From positions 79,178,556 to 79,242,555 of the forward strand of contig CM028380.1 in assembly GCA_013146195.2 (NCBI GenBank): 64,000 nt of DNA, read 5' to 3'. The stretch is from Codonopsis lanceolata (taxonomy: Eukaryota > Streptophyta > Magnoliopsida > Asterales > Campanulaceae). Numbering within the stretch: the first letter of the stretch is position 1; every line of letters starts with the position of its first letter. Position numbers and translations under genes: made by a program. This document shows positions 10,555-22,127 of the stretch, in pieces. The notes beneath the pieces are model-generated. The model was not told the DNA's origin, ran no database searches, and worked only from the letters and a program-made list of their open reading frames with translations.

Positions 10555-11620
10555 TTCGCGTCCCGGACTTGATCGGTATTCTTTTGAGGAGTTTAAAGAG
10601 GGGCTCGCGGGTGGTAGTCGGTATGCGATGAAGCAGTGATGTCTTTGACCGGCCTAGGAAGCCTTTACTTCGGTGGGAGTTTTGGTGTGGCATTTCGAGG
10701 ATGGCTTTGACTTTTCTTGGCTCGATCTCGATGCCTTGTTCGATTACTAGAAATCCCGGGACTTTGCCTCTGGTAACCCCGAATGTGCATTTGGTGGGGT
10801 TAAGCTTCATCTGGTGCTTTACGAGTCTTTCGAAGAACTTACGGAGATCTTTAATGTGAGCACCATAGGCGTCATTTGGAATGCACGATCATATCATCGA
10901 CATAGACCTCCATCTCTTTGTGGATCATGTCATGGAAGAGGGTGGTGGCGCGACCTACGGTAAGTGGCTCGGCATTCTTTAATCCAAATGGCATGACGGT
11001 ATAGCGATAAGTCCCCGAGGAGTAGTGAATGAAGTCTTCTCTGGTCTTCTGCCATTTTGATTTGGTTGTAGCCCGACATGCCGTCGGCGAAGGATCGGAC
11101 TTTGTGAGCTGCGGCGGCATCTACCACAATGTCAATGTTGGGCGGAGGAAGTCATCTTTGGGCGGCAGCTTTGTTGAGGTCGCGGAAGTCTACAGTTCGA
11201 CTTTCCGTTGGGCTTAGGAGCAGTCACTATATTGGACGGCCAGTCGGGTATTCAACTACCGGATGAAGTTGGCCTTGTGTTTCATAATTTCTTCTTTGAC
11301 TTGTAGTGACCATTACGGCGATGCGGCGGAGCTTTTGTTTGGCCCAGGCGAGCATCAGGGTATGTGGGAATCAGGTGCTCGACTATAGGCTGGATCTAGG
11401 CGGGCATATCTTCGTAGGACCGAGCAAAGATGTCTACGTATTCTTTAAGGAGATCAATGAGTGCCTTTCTTTACGGACCTTGGAGGTAGCTGCCGATTCG
11501 ATTTCTTTGATTTCATTGGTCCGGCCCGGGTTGATGGTGGACAGGTCTTGATATTTCTTGATGAGTGGCTCGTTCACAGTACTCGGCCCGACTTTGCAAG
11601 CTCAGCGAGATAATTTTTAT
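10544..11620 (-). pseudogene. Reverse transcriptase (copy 2)
   Basis: At 10872-11120 the minus strand reads GYNQIKM, then YRHAIWIK (other frame TYRYTVMPFGLKNA), TTLFHDMIHKEMEVYVDDMIVHSK. The YVDD box holds two of the catalytic aspartates. Downstream KLNPTKCTFG and GIEIEPRKVKAILEMP follow at 10544-10810. N-terminal fingers lie toward 11.6 kb and are poorly conserved. The domain is split by frameshifts. Confidence 0.85.
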
Positions 11621-12489
11621 CTTTTGGGTCCATTTTATTAAATGACTCATTATCATGATTATTATTTAATGTGTCTTTTAAATTAGGTGCAACTAAGGAA
11701 TAAGCAAAGACATCCATATTATTATTAAAAGCACATTGTCTGAGGGTTATTACATTGTTGAGGACACGGGGTTTGAGATCCTCAATTATTGGTAGCGGAT
11801 TGGTAGATGACCAATCCGTAAAGCTAGGAAAAGGATCGGGGATAGTGTATCCGAAGCGGTCTACCAGGTCTGCGGGTGTTAAGAGTGGACCGGTCGTAGT
11901 ATACCAATGCAGAGGCTTATTAGAAATAGACTCGAACTTCGGCGAGGGAGCTTTTCATAATCGGTGCCTCAGTCTATCATACCAGAAAACTGTCTCTAGG
12001 CCGTCATCATCTAGCGAGGGCAGTGCATAATCATCTTGGTCTATAGACCAAGCATTTTCAATAATTGTGACAGTCTTATAATTGGTGCTACGGGGCTCGG
12101 GGTAACTTGTTCCATATCATCGAGATAATCTTGACATCATCAAAGATTTCCCAACCGGGGCATCTTTTCCCATTACGGTCTATCGGGGCTCAGGAAACAT
12201 AAGATAGGCTTCAGTTTCCCCCTTGCGCACAAAATAACCATTTAAGGTTTTTCGATAGGGCTGGAGAGGGGGATATTCATAAGGAAGTTGTTTCATTTAT
12301 GCCTTTCTTTTCTTACGTTTACGTTTCATATGCGGCTACTTAATTTGGGTAGGCGTGTATCTAGGACAGAAAGGAGGGATACATTCCTTAAGTTCATCTT
12401 GGACTAAATTAACTAGCCCTTCTGATTTACGAAGACCTAGACCGGGCATATAATTCATTTTCGGAACATGTTTAAAGGGACCATGTTTC
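11621..12489 (-). other. Linker between protease and reverse transcriptase of the Tat/Ogre element
   Basis: Polyprotein linker with no confident domain. Reading frames are short and broken. Position and base composition fit gypsy pol between the protease and reverse transcriptase. No unrelated gene is seen in it. Confidence 0.4.
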
Positions 12490-13093
12490 CTAGGGAGGTA
12501 ACTTTCTTACCAATGATGTCAGTTTCTCGGCCAAATTCAATGGCGTTGACCACGGCTTGGGGATAACCTCAAAGCCACTGAGGAAAATACCAGTGTCTTC
12601 ATGTTCTATCTCGAGGATTGGGACATCCTCGCTTTCCTTATTTTCCACGATCTTGTCGGCGAGAATGATTACTATATGATCATCGTGGATGAATTTGACA
12701 CGGTGTAATGAAGAGGCTACCCCTTTACCCCATGAATCGAGGCGTCCCAACAAAGGCTAAAGGTGGTGGAATATCCGGGACTTGGAACTCAAGCGGCATG
12801 TTTAAGGGCCCAGTTAACATTAAAGTGACCACCCCAAGACACATCGGTGGTGTTGTCGTATGCCTTAGCATGTCTGCGAGGAAGGAGTGAGTTCGATATT
12901 TTTATCCCCCTTGGCTAGTGTCTTTGGCGGGACATACATTCAGTGAAGACCCATTATCTATCAAAACTCGGGGAACTCGTTTCTCCAAAATTCCCACAGT
13001 GATGTGAAGAGCATCAATGTGGTTAGTTCCTTCCTTGGGCAGGTCTAGATCAGTAAACATTATTACGTTCCCGAAATGAATGTTCCCGATCAT
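12490..13093 (-). pseudogene. Protease region of the Tat/Ogre element
   Basis: At 12902-13093 the minus strand reads DALHITVGILEKRVPRVLIDNGSSLNVCP. The IDNGSSLN core matches the aspartic-protease active site of Tat-type elements (D-[TN]-G-[AS]). Downstream, 12490-12753 gives further polyprotein sequence (SSLHRVKFIHDDHIVIIL) usual after this protease. A frameshift separates the two pieces. The protease would process the gag-pol polyprotein. Confidence 0.75.
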
Positions 13094-13299
13094 CAGGTGA
13101 AGCTTCGTTGGGGAGGTTTCAATAGGAACGAGCGGCTTAGCGACTTAGCCGGTGTATCACGGTGGGTCTTGGAAGCACAGTAAGCCCGGATGGAAATGTT
13201 GGCTTGAGTTTTCTTCATCGAGCTAATAAAGGAATCTTCCACCGTTTTAGCCCGATTATACGTTATTTGATCCTTTCGAGAATGGTCACCTTTTCGATT

Positions 13300-15336
13300 A
13301 ATTTGGTAGGCTCGGCCGGGATCGGGTAAGGTGGCTAACATCTCCACCAACCCAGTGGCTTTTCAATGTTACGGTGTTTTGGCTACCAAGGATGGTGTCC
13401 CAAGAGAGCATATTACAGCTAAGCTCTTTGGATAAGGGTGGAGGAATAGGAATGAGGATATATGGAAGTGGATGTTTATTTATTTCAAACTTGGGCACTG
13501 AAAGGTTTTCATCAACCTCAATCATATTGATTTGAGGTAGAGGGTTATTGACTACATTTGAGTGCAGGTGGAGGCTTTTCAATAACCTTATCATCTATTA
13601 GGTCTGGATAGCATGTTTGAGGGTGTAACATTTGTCGGTGAGGTGACCATTGGGCGATGATATTCACGATCTTGGGCATGGTTCCAAGTCACAGGCGGGG
13701 GTCAGTGGCTTATAATTTTCAATGGCTTTCAACACTCCTTGTGCCATTAGCCCTAGTATCACGGGAGGGAGCTTGCGGTTCATCAAAATGCCGGTTTTCC
13801 ACTGTTACGATTTAGAAGTTTACGGCCGGGCCATTATTTGCTCCCATTGTATTGACAGACCGTCGACCCATAATACCATGGAGCGAGCTATAATTTTGGG
13901 TAGAAAATGGGGTTGAGGCATTCCCTACCATATTGGCGGAGGCGATGCGGTTGTCTTTCCTTTGGAGTAACGGAAAGAAGCTGGAAGGCGTATTGGTTTT
14001 TAGTTGGCCGGTCAGTATATCATCATCAATACGGGCTCCTATCTCCACTATTTCTTTGAAATTGGTATAGGGGAGGTACGCATGTGTTCGAGTAAATGGG
14101 TTGGAGGTTTTTGATGAACATCCGGCATGACTCGGCCGGATCGAGTGCATCAAGTGCATGACTTTCTCTTCCACACTGCGAACTTCGGCGCATGTTTCCT
14201 TTTCGTTGGGTGCGATTCAAGGTCCCTCTATTTCGGGGCGGGGTGGTATTATCTTTGTATCTTTCGAGGAATGCTTCGGCTATCGGTCCCGGTATTCATG
14301 AATGCGCTATCGACGGCATTAACCATTGCTTTGGCGGCTCCTACCGGGGTGAGGTGAAAATTGGAAGCCATAGCTTCAAAGCTAGCTCCCGTATTTGCAT
14401 CTTAGGTGGAATAAGATCTTAAATGGGATATGGGGCATCGGTCCGTCAAACTTTCTATGTCGGGCATTTTGAACTTTGAGGAAGTATTGGCGATGGTTGC
14501 AATGTTAGGGCCGAGTAGAAAATTCCCCTTTATTAAGGAGCTTTAAGCATCATGGCCTTCATATTTTCCATGTCGGCCTCCATTTTGGTGGTTGGGGGTT
14601 GTTGATTTTTGGTATATCTTGTTGGATTTTGGGTTATTTTCTGGTTGAAGGTAGGGATTCTGGGTTGGTGGGTTTTGAACGGTATATGGATTCTGGGTTA
14701 ATGGAATTTGGGCATTATAAGGATTCTGGGTTGGATATGGGTACTGGGTTGGATAAAGGTCTTGGGTTATTGGGTTTTGGATGATATAGGGATTTTGGAT
14801 TTGGTTGGCGGATTGGTGGGTTTTGGGTAGTATACGGATTGGTGGGTTTTGGGTGGTATTACGGATTGGTGGGTTTTTGGGTAGTGGGTTACGGATTGGT
14901 GGCTTGGTAGGCGACCAGGATCATTAGGAGGTAAATATGTGGTAACTTGGCCTGGTGGGTTAAAGCTTTTTGGGTCCATGTGTGGGCTATTTAGGAGTGG
15001 GTTAGTCATAGGAAAAGGGAGGTCAATTGGGTTCTGGGTGTTTGGGGGAATATATGGTGGATAAGGCGGGTAAGGATATATATTTGGGTAATAGGGACTT
15101 GGTGGAGGATTGGGATTTGGGATAGTGGTAGTATTTGGTGGGTTGGTGTTTGGCTGGGGAGTTGGGTTAGGAGGCACCTGAGATGTGGATGCTTCTTGGG
15201 GAATAGTAGGAGAAGAATTCACCTCACCACTGGATTTTAGACTCTGTACCAGACTAGCCATCTGACTCATCACTGCACCCAACCTTTGGTCAAACCATTC
15301 TTGCATTGCCGGAGGCGGAGCATATCTGGAGCCCAC
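13300..15336 (-). pseudogene. gag of the Tat/Ogre element
   Basis: The N-terminal part (14767-15336) begins MGSRYAPPPAMQEWFDQRL and runs into a very proline/asparagine-rich region of repeated YPP and THQSV-like units. A capsid-like segment follows at 13812-14220, containing DPAESCRMFIKNL and FKEIVEIGARIDDDI. It is followed by a spacer toward the protease. The frame is broken by several indels. Gag would form the particle in which reverse transcription occurs. The start is chosen as the first methionine of the conserved N-terminal block and could lie further upstream. Confidence 0.65.
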
Positions 15337-16885
15337 GAACTGTACCCATGGTATTGTTCACTTTCTTACGCCATCTTTGCTCGGATCATTTCGATTGACG
15401 CCCTCGTCGATCTGGCGATACCCTCGATCGATTTACGCACTATCTTCCCGAATCAACCGGCCAGTGCTATCTCTGCGTTTCCAAATTCGGGCCAGGTCTC
15501 TGAGGAAAATGGGGGTTTGGTAGGTATCAGAAGGCTAGATGGAGGCTATCTGGGCTTGAAGTACAGCGTGCCTTTTTATTATATTTTATTATTATTTTCA
15601 TTTGTTCCTACAATTGACCAGGATAAGCACACGCTTTATTTTGACAGATCTCGGGACTTTTCTGGAATAGTGGATTCTTTCTCAGTATAGGACCAACGTA
15701 TTCCACACGCCTTTCGACTCCCAGGTCCCAGGCGAAGGGCCTATACTCTTTCGGGATCCACCATTCGAAATGGTCTAGGTCGAGCATTTGAGAATTATAA
15801 ATCAGCCCCTGTTTATTGTTTATATATATATATATTTTTTTTTTCTTTTGTGCGCAATTACTATGTATATTTTTTTTTTCGAACTTGCGCATTTTTTTTA
15901 ACATATATATTTTTTTTTTTTTTGATTTTTTTTTTTTTGACGGTGACCCACAATTCAAAAATGCAAAAACCGTCGATGCGTGAAGTGTCTGAAAAACTAT
16001 ATGCATTCTAACGTTGGCTTATGCGGGGGTAGGCTGGCCATGGTGTAGGGTAACAGTTCGGAATATATTTACATGCGTGCACGTGTGTGCGGTATCTAAG
16101 CGATAAAATCTTTATTTATTTTACGTGATATAGAAAATAAAACAAATTTGGCCTGTCTTGCTGTTTGTGTGGATTTTCTCGGCTTTTTTAGTTTGAGCGC
16201 AAGCAAGCAAGCACACCATTTTAAGAAATAGAAAGAAAAGTGGGGAAACTATCTATCCCTATTAATTACAAATTTTGATCCTATGCCCCCAAAATAAATG
16301 ACATAATGAATGCAGAGATGTACAAATATCTGAGTTCTGAGAATAAAGTGAAAAAAGAAAAATGCTGAAAGAAATAAATGAAAGAAAATAAAGCGAAGTA
16401 AAGCCCGGCTCTTTTGTTGTCTTTGCCAGGAATTTATTGTAATATATGGTAGATATATTTTTTTTTTTCGAATTTCTTTTTTTTATACATATATAATAGT
16501 GTTTGAAAGCTTTTGATCGGCCAAGTACGCGGCGTTGTATGCTCCGGCGATACCAGACTCTATTCAGAATGCTTTAAGGGTATCAATGGAGTTTCCAGCC
16601 AATATACTTAGACCGCCTTATATATATATATATATATTTTTTTTTTTATTTTTTATTTTTTATTTTGATTAATTTTTTTTATACTCTCGAACATGCAGCG
16701 GATATCGGAGCGAGGCTGGCCGGATGGAGGATCATATCCACAAATATAGCCTCGACCGTAATGGGAACACTTTATTGAAATGCGTAAATTAATATAACGA
16801 GCATATTGCAGCCAGAAACAAAGAAAACAAAAAAAAGTTTTATTTTATGAGTCTAGCCCTCCATTTTATTTAAAATAAAACAACT
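15337..16885 (-). other. 5' leader of the Tat/Ogre element
   Basis: About 1.5 kb between the PBS and gag, with T-rich runs, (TA)n near 15820 and 16620, and no protein recognised. Ogre elements often carry an extra ORF before gag. None is readable here, but the indel density would hide one. Confidence 0.55.
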
Positions 16886-16902
16886 CCCCAGCAGAGTCGC
16901 CA
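16886..16902 (-). other. Primer-binding site of the Tat/Ogre element
   Basis: On the minus strand TGGCGACTCTGCTGGGG begins one base after the 5' LTR end (TCACA). Plant retroelement PBSs start TGG because tRNAs end CCA. This sequence type is reported for Ogre/Tat elements and attributed to an arginine tRNA. The tRNA identity is recalled, not computed here. Confidence 0.75.
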
Positions 16903-16903
16903 C

Positions 16904-18639
16904 TGTGATGTTCCCGGGACGTGCCCCGCGCGCCCTTGGATAGGGGTGCGCGTACGTGCGGATGCGGGACACCACTGCTCTCGTTCCACCCTCCCTTGTT
17001 TAGGGGAAGACGAAATCCAAAGTGCGAGAGGAGTGCTGTCTATGTTAGCACGTTGGAATGTGCCTCGGTTGCCTTGAGTGGATTTTGTATCCAAAATGGG
17101 AACTAAAGGTTTCCTCATGTCGGGTTATCCCTTATTTCGGGGATAACGAGGATATGAGAATGCATTACCTTTCCATTCTCATTCTCCCTTTTTTTATCTT
17201 CGAGGAAAATAGAGAAGTGCAAGAAAAGATATTGCGACGCCCCCACTTATGGATTTATTAAAAAGCCTTATGGCCCATAGCGCTATGGGAGCTATGGGTT
17301 TCCGCATCAAGTTATCCCTTGTTTAGGGATACCAGGATATGAGAATACATCATCCTATGGGATTCCGTATCTCCCTTTTTTGGGGGAGATACCGGGATAT
17401 GAGGTATCTCCCACAGAAAGTGGATCCTGAAAGTTTTAGAGTCGCCACCTTTATTTTAAGGCAAAAATAAAGGAAAACCGTAAAAGAAAACCGAGATTTT
17501 AGAAAGCGGGTTCGGGGTTAAGTTACGAGTTGGGAAGGTGCTAGGCACCCAACTCGCCCTTCGGATCTCAAAACGTTTTTGGTGAAATATGCTCATTGTT
17601 ATATTAATCTAGCAAATAAATAAGGTCTTATTTTGACAAGGGAAAATTAACAGATACATTCGTGGCTACATTATTCTACGGACTCACTGCCTCCTTCCAA
17701 TAATTACAAACACATTTAAGAATATTTGGTCATTATAATGACTCTTTTACATAATTTTTCCTAATCTAATCCGGCAAAGACAACGGCTTATATGGGCTAC
17801 ATTGTGCCGGATTTAAAATACAACTTTTTGAAAATAAGTAAAAGAAAAATACAAATGAAATAAAAATACACTCTTAAATGTATTACCTTTTAGAGCGGTG
17901 GTGTGCTCGCTCTGTCCTCCTCGGGAGAGGAGTCTTTTGTTTTGAATTGAATTGAACCGGATTTGCTTGATTTGATTGATGTTTTGAGGTTTGGGCTTGT
18001 CAACTCGGCAGAGTGATAGCTTTATTTGGGTTGGTTTTGGCCTTTTCAGTTGGGCGGAACCTAGACTTAAATTTTGACTTTTTAGCTCGTTACTCGGGCA
18101 GAGTAACGGCTTATTTTGGAGTTTGATCACTTATAACCTATGAGTTTTTGATTTGGCGAGTGGATACCTAACAACTAGGGTTTGAGGGATCACTTATATG
18201 ACAAAGGGGCTTCCACTCACCTTCTCGCACCTCTCGTAAAGAACGAGAGAGAGAGAGAGCGAGATCGAAAATCTCGGATGAAAATTGTGTGAGGGGAGCG
18301 GAGGCCTCTATTTATAGCAATGCAGATTGTGAATTTCTTTCCCGTGCATCACCTGCTTGTACCTTGCGCTTTAAAGCTTGTACTATTTCTTTGTGAGAGA
18401 GTGAACAGGAAATATGCTTGGTGCGGCCAAGCCATGCTTGGTGCGGCACCAAGCCTTCCTTAGGCGGCACCAATAGCTTTTGCAACTTTCAAATTTTGAC
18501 ACTTTCCCCCTGCTTTTGTTTCCTTTCTGCTTTTCCTTTCGCATTTTTGACTTCTGCAACTTGACATTTGTTAAGTTTTAACAGTTCTTGATATTTTATG
18601 CCAGTTACATATCAGGGGTACGAAATTGGGGTGTCTATA
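16904..18639 (-). repeat. 5' LTR of the Tat/Ogre element, about 1.74 kb
   Basis: It matches 1060-2881. On the minus strand it starts near AGACACCCCAATTTCG and ends GGGAACATCACA. It keeps the 8-bp stem hairpin at 18436-18454. It is about 86 bases shorter than the 3' LTR through scattered small gaps (for example around 17340-17420 and 18240-18330) rather than one deletion. That pattern is expected from sequencing noise as well as age. Confidence 0.88.
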
Positions 18640-19300
18640 AAATCATATACTAAATTAAAGTTAAATAATATGCATTAGTAATTTTAATATGAAAAAAATA
18701 AACAATAATTAATAATCCGCAAAATTAAAGATAGAAAATCATATACTTTTGAAAAAGTTCTTATAAATTTACTTCTTTATATACAACCTTTTTCGTTGAA
18801 CATGTACGACTATTGCAATTATTATTATTGCATAGTAACTCTAGACAAAATGACATACAACTGATGATGACCAAAAACATGTTTTTCATATGGAGTTATA
18901 GTAGACAATGACTTACCCTTGTTTTTATGGATAAACATTGCGTAAGACACCATCAGCATAAATTATTTTTTTTTGGAATTTGAATGAAATTCTAGGATCA
19001 AAACATTCTTGGAATCAAAAGGATACCTTCAGAATTGCGTTTTGAAGAAACTCAACCTTCTAAAACACGGTTTCCCAGCTTTATAACAATTAATTCAATT
19101 TAAAAATTCAGGAGTATGTATATCGTTCAAAACATCAATGTATCTATCAAAATGACACGAAAAATATGAGCTCAAATACAGTTTTCTTTCTAAATTGTTC
19201 ATTGATGCTACGTAATTAAAAGAAATATGGATCATATTTTTTATAAACACAAATAAAAAAAGTACAAAAAAACATGTATCTTCCAACAACATAACTTATA
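18640..19300 (-). mobile_element. Helitron body remnant with helicase C-terminus
   Basis: After the right AAATC copy, sequence continues as in the Helitron at 31740 onward. At about 19095-19200 the minus strand encodes YLSS...DVLNDIHTPEFLN, the segment before the C-terminal domain of plant Helitron PIF1-type helicases. A related C-terminus is at 55550-55828. Helicase orientation matches the Helitron 3' end at 1013. The right end of the Helitron is not identified. Confidence 0.6.
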
Positions 19301-20934
19301 TATAATATTTCAATTTTCAATTACATAATGAAACAACAACAACAAAAAAGGAGAAAATGTCACTCTAATTTGAACATGACCTAGTTCTCAATATTCTTAC
19401 TTATTTGTCATGGCCCACAAATATGATAAGTTAATTAAACTCAATCTTACCCAAACTAAAAAAAACAAACAAAGTTAGGTTTTTTGTTTAATTTGTTTTA
19501 AAAATTATAGAACTGTATTTCAAGATATGTTCAAAACACCCATAAGTATTTATATTTAGTTATTTACCTATTTTTTCAGATTTATAATAATACAAAGTTA
19601 TTGAGTATTTTTGAATAAATATTGTTTTTCGAATTGTTGTCATATATTGCTTTGGTTTGTAATTAGTTATATACACATGGACTCACTTAAGAATAGCTTG
19701 CCTAAAAATATGAGTTCTACTCCTTTTTCTGTGTAATATTTAATAGTTATATAGCTTTGGTATATAATTAGTTATATGTCCTTTATATGACATTTTTTAA
19801 TTTAATTCTCCAAATAAAAAAGAAAACTCAATTGGAATTGTTTTTGTCAACATCATTAAATGACATTTCAAAAAAAAAAACATTTGACATAAGCAGGACA
19901 TAAGTGATTCCATTTTTGGAAAGTGAGTTTTGGGGAAAAAAATTCAAAAAATGGTGCACTTGTATTAATCTTCGTAAGACAACATGCATGGAATTTATAT
20001 TAATCTTTATTAATATAAAAAATTAACTTTTAATGACTGTAATGTATAAAAATTAAACAAATAATTAAAATATAAAACAAAAAATTGAAGTTAATTATAG
20101 AAAATTACGTTAATAAAAAAATTACAATAAATTTTATACATATCTTTAAATTGATATGGAAGTGACATGTCCTTGATCAAAACAATTTACTTTGTACGAT
20201 AAAAATTGAAGTTAACTATAGAAAATTATAATCAAAGCATTCGTGCGATGCATTGAGCCTATATTCATATCAATACAATAGTTAATACTTTAGTGCTAAT
20301 AAAATAGAGAAATTATTGTAACATAAAAATTATGAGTTCGATGTATAGAATTTAATCTCATAATTTTTTGTAACAATAAAATTATAATTCTTTTGTTTAG
20401 CTCTCATGTAGAATTCAATTAAAAATCTAAACGTATAAGAAAATTAATAAAAAGAAAATATTTAATGAAAATCAAGGGTCTTTAGGTTTATAAATGTTTT
20501 ACGTTTGTAGCAAAATTCAATTTATTGGAATAAAAATATTTAGAATTTTAGTTCAATTCCAATTCTAATATTCTTTCTGGATGTAAACAACAAAATTTAC
20601 ATTGAAGACCATAATCCAATTCCAAATAATGTAATTGAGGATCTCTTTCTCTCATTTTTAAATTTGAAGTCTCAATAAAATTCAATTTCACTGATGTGTT
20701 TCCCATATTAAAATAAAATATAAAATTAAATCTATATAAATGAAAGTTACATTAGTGAATAAAAAACATAATTGTGCATATAATATTAGACAAAAGGCAA
20801 GTTGTTTGTGATATAACATGTTTTGTCATAAAACCTTCAACACTACACTATTCAAAATTGGTCATTTTTGCAAAATAATTCAAGTATTACAATTCAATTT
20901 ACAAATAAGACATTAAGAAAAAAAGAATTAAAAA
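19300..20934. other. AT-rich intergenic DNA
   Basis: No gene, RNA or intact element is seen. Short frames are random. A fragment near 20240 (CGTGCGATGCA) resembles a Helitron hairpin but lacks the CTAG terminus. Confidence 0.5.
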
Positions 20935-21120
20935 TACTTCATCAGTTTCGGGCAAAGAGTCTCCGTTTGAAAGTCAAAAAATTTCAAGAAAATGACACTT
21001 TTAATAGCTCATTAGTAATAAAAAGACACTTGTATGCCTTATTTTTTGAAAGTAGACTTTTTAAATGATACATCTTAAAATGAAATAATTGACTCTTTGT
21101 CCGGAATGGAGAGTGTAGTA
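20935..21120. mobile_element. MITE, 186 bp
   Basis: Ends are TACTTCATCAGTTTCGGGCAAAGAGTC and the inverted counterpart GACTCTTTGTCCGGAATGGAGAGTGTAGTA, flanked by TA. The core matches copies at 31397-31580, 31594-31699 and 56631-56808. TA ends and short inverted repeats suggest a Tc1/mariner-type nonautonomous element. Confidence 0.75.
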
Positions 21121-21329
21121 TATAATCAAGAAAAAATAAAATAAAAAATTCAAACAATTGATAGATAGACATAGTTTAAACTGGACTATGGATAACTTTT
21201 GGACTGCGGCCCAACAAACACCCATTAAAACCACGTCATTTTAGTTGATTTATATAAACGAAAAAAGAACACTTTTTACCCTAGTTTCATTTTCACATTC
21301 CCATTTTTTTTTACACACCTCTTGTCGCG

Positions 21330-22127
21330 ATGGCCAACTTAACCCTAATATTACCACCTAAAAAAAGTTTGGCGACAGAAGCTATGACACTGACTTGCCG
21401 GAAACTTGTTGGTATGTTCATGTTTCTGGAAATCTTTCAAAATTTGTTTAGCTTCGAAACTTGTTTATTAATTTTAATTCGTGATTTAGTTCAACTAACA
21501 AACAAATTCGACGTGAATGTTGATTAAATTCATCATCGCTTTTTTTAAATCTGAAATTTTTAACATGTATAAGTCACTAAAAATCATAAATTATCGGGTT
21601 TCCATTTTTTACATCAAGTTGTCTCAAAAATTGGTCATATCTCGATTTAAATATTTTTTTATGATAATAACTTTGGCTATGATGGAATGGAGAAAAAATT
21701 GTCAGATCTAGGTGTTTTTTTAAAATTGATTATCAGATATGTGAATTAGTTTTACTTTAAAGTGTGTGTTTATTATTTAGTTACAAAATCATTGTTTTAT
21801 TCCATCTTTATTTTCCTAACGTGGATATTGATCCAAAAAATTGACAAAAAAAAGTTGGATTTTTTTCTCTCTATGTTTCTACTATGCATATTTTTCTTAA
21901 TATACAACTACTAAGATTTTTTTAGAACGGAACAATTTTCTTTTTGAAAATTAATATAATTATCACTTGGTTAAACTACAATAATGAAATTATACAAATT
22001 CTATGGATTATCTAGTTTGTTACTGATGATCAGAATTTATTTTGTTCAATGATTGTTGTTGCAGGCTTTAAGGGAATTTAAAGGCGTTGGAAGAGTTAAA
22101 TCTTTGGGTTGTAGAATGAGGAGGTGA
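21330..22127 (+). CDS. Candidate small two-exon gene, unknown
   Basis: A possible TATA motif (TTTATATAAAC near 21250) and a pyrimidine-rich leader with an ACCCTAG element precede ATG at 21330. Exon 1 (21330-21407) could join exon 2 (22065-22127, after TTGTTGTTGCAG) to give a 46-residue basic peptide beginning MANLTLILPPKK and ending SLGCRMRR. That join needs a GTTGGT donor. The better-looking GTATGT donor at 21412 gives a shorter peptide with a different end. No family is recognised. It could be a decayed gene or chance, so it should be treated as a weak call. Confidence 0.2.

Larger units (their letters stand above)
1060..18639 (-). mobile_element. Ty3/gypsy LTR retrotransposon, Tat/Ogre type, 17.6 kb
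   Basis: A full-length element on the minus strand, bounded by long LTRs, with PBS, polypurine tract and a 5-bp AAATC target duplication. Reading right to left: 5' LTR, leader, proline-rich gag, protease, reverse transcriptase, RNase H, a second RNase H, integrase, then about 3 kb of tandem-repeat-rich noncoding DNA and the 3' LTR. The great length, double RNase H and long 3' noncoding block are hallmarks of the Tat/Ogre lineage. Coding frames are broken by very many single-base indels, and the pol segment is present twice around an assembly gap. The element cannot be active as written. Some of the damage may be sequencing or assembly error. Confidence 0.9.

Noticed and set aside
20230..20270. 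Helitron-like hairpin CGTGCGATGCA
   Set aside because: No CTAG terminus beside it and no Helitron body recognisable; too weak.
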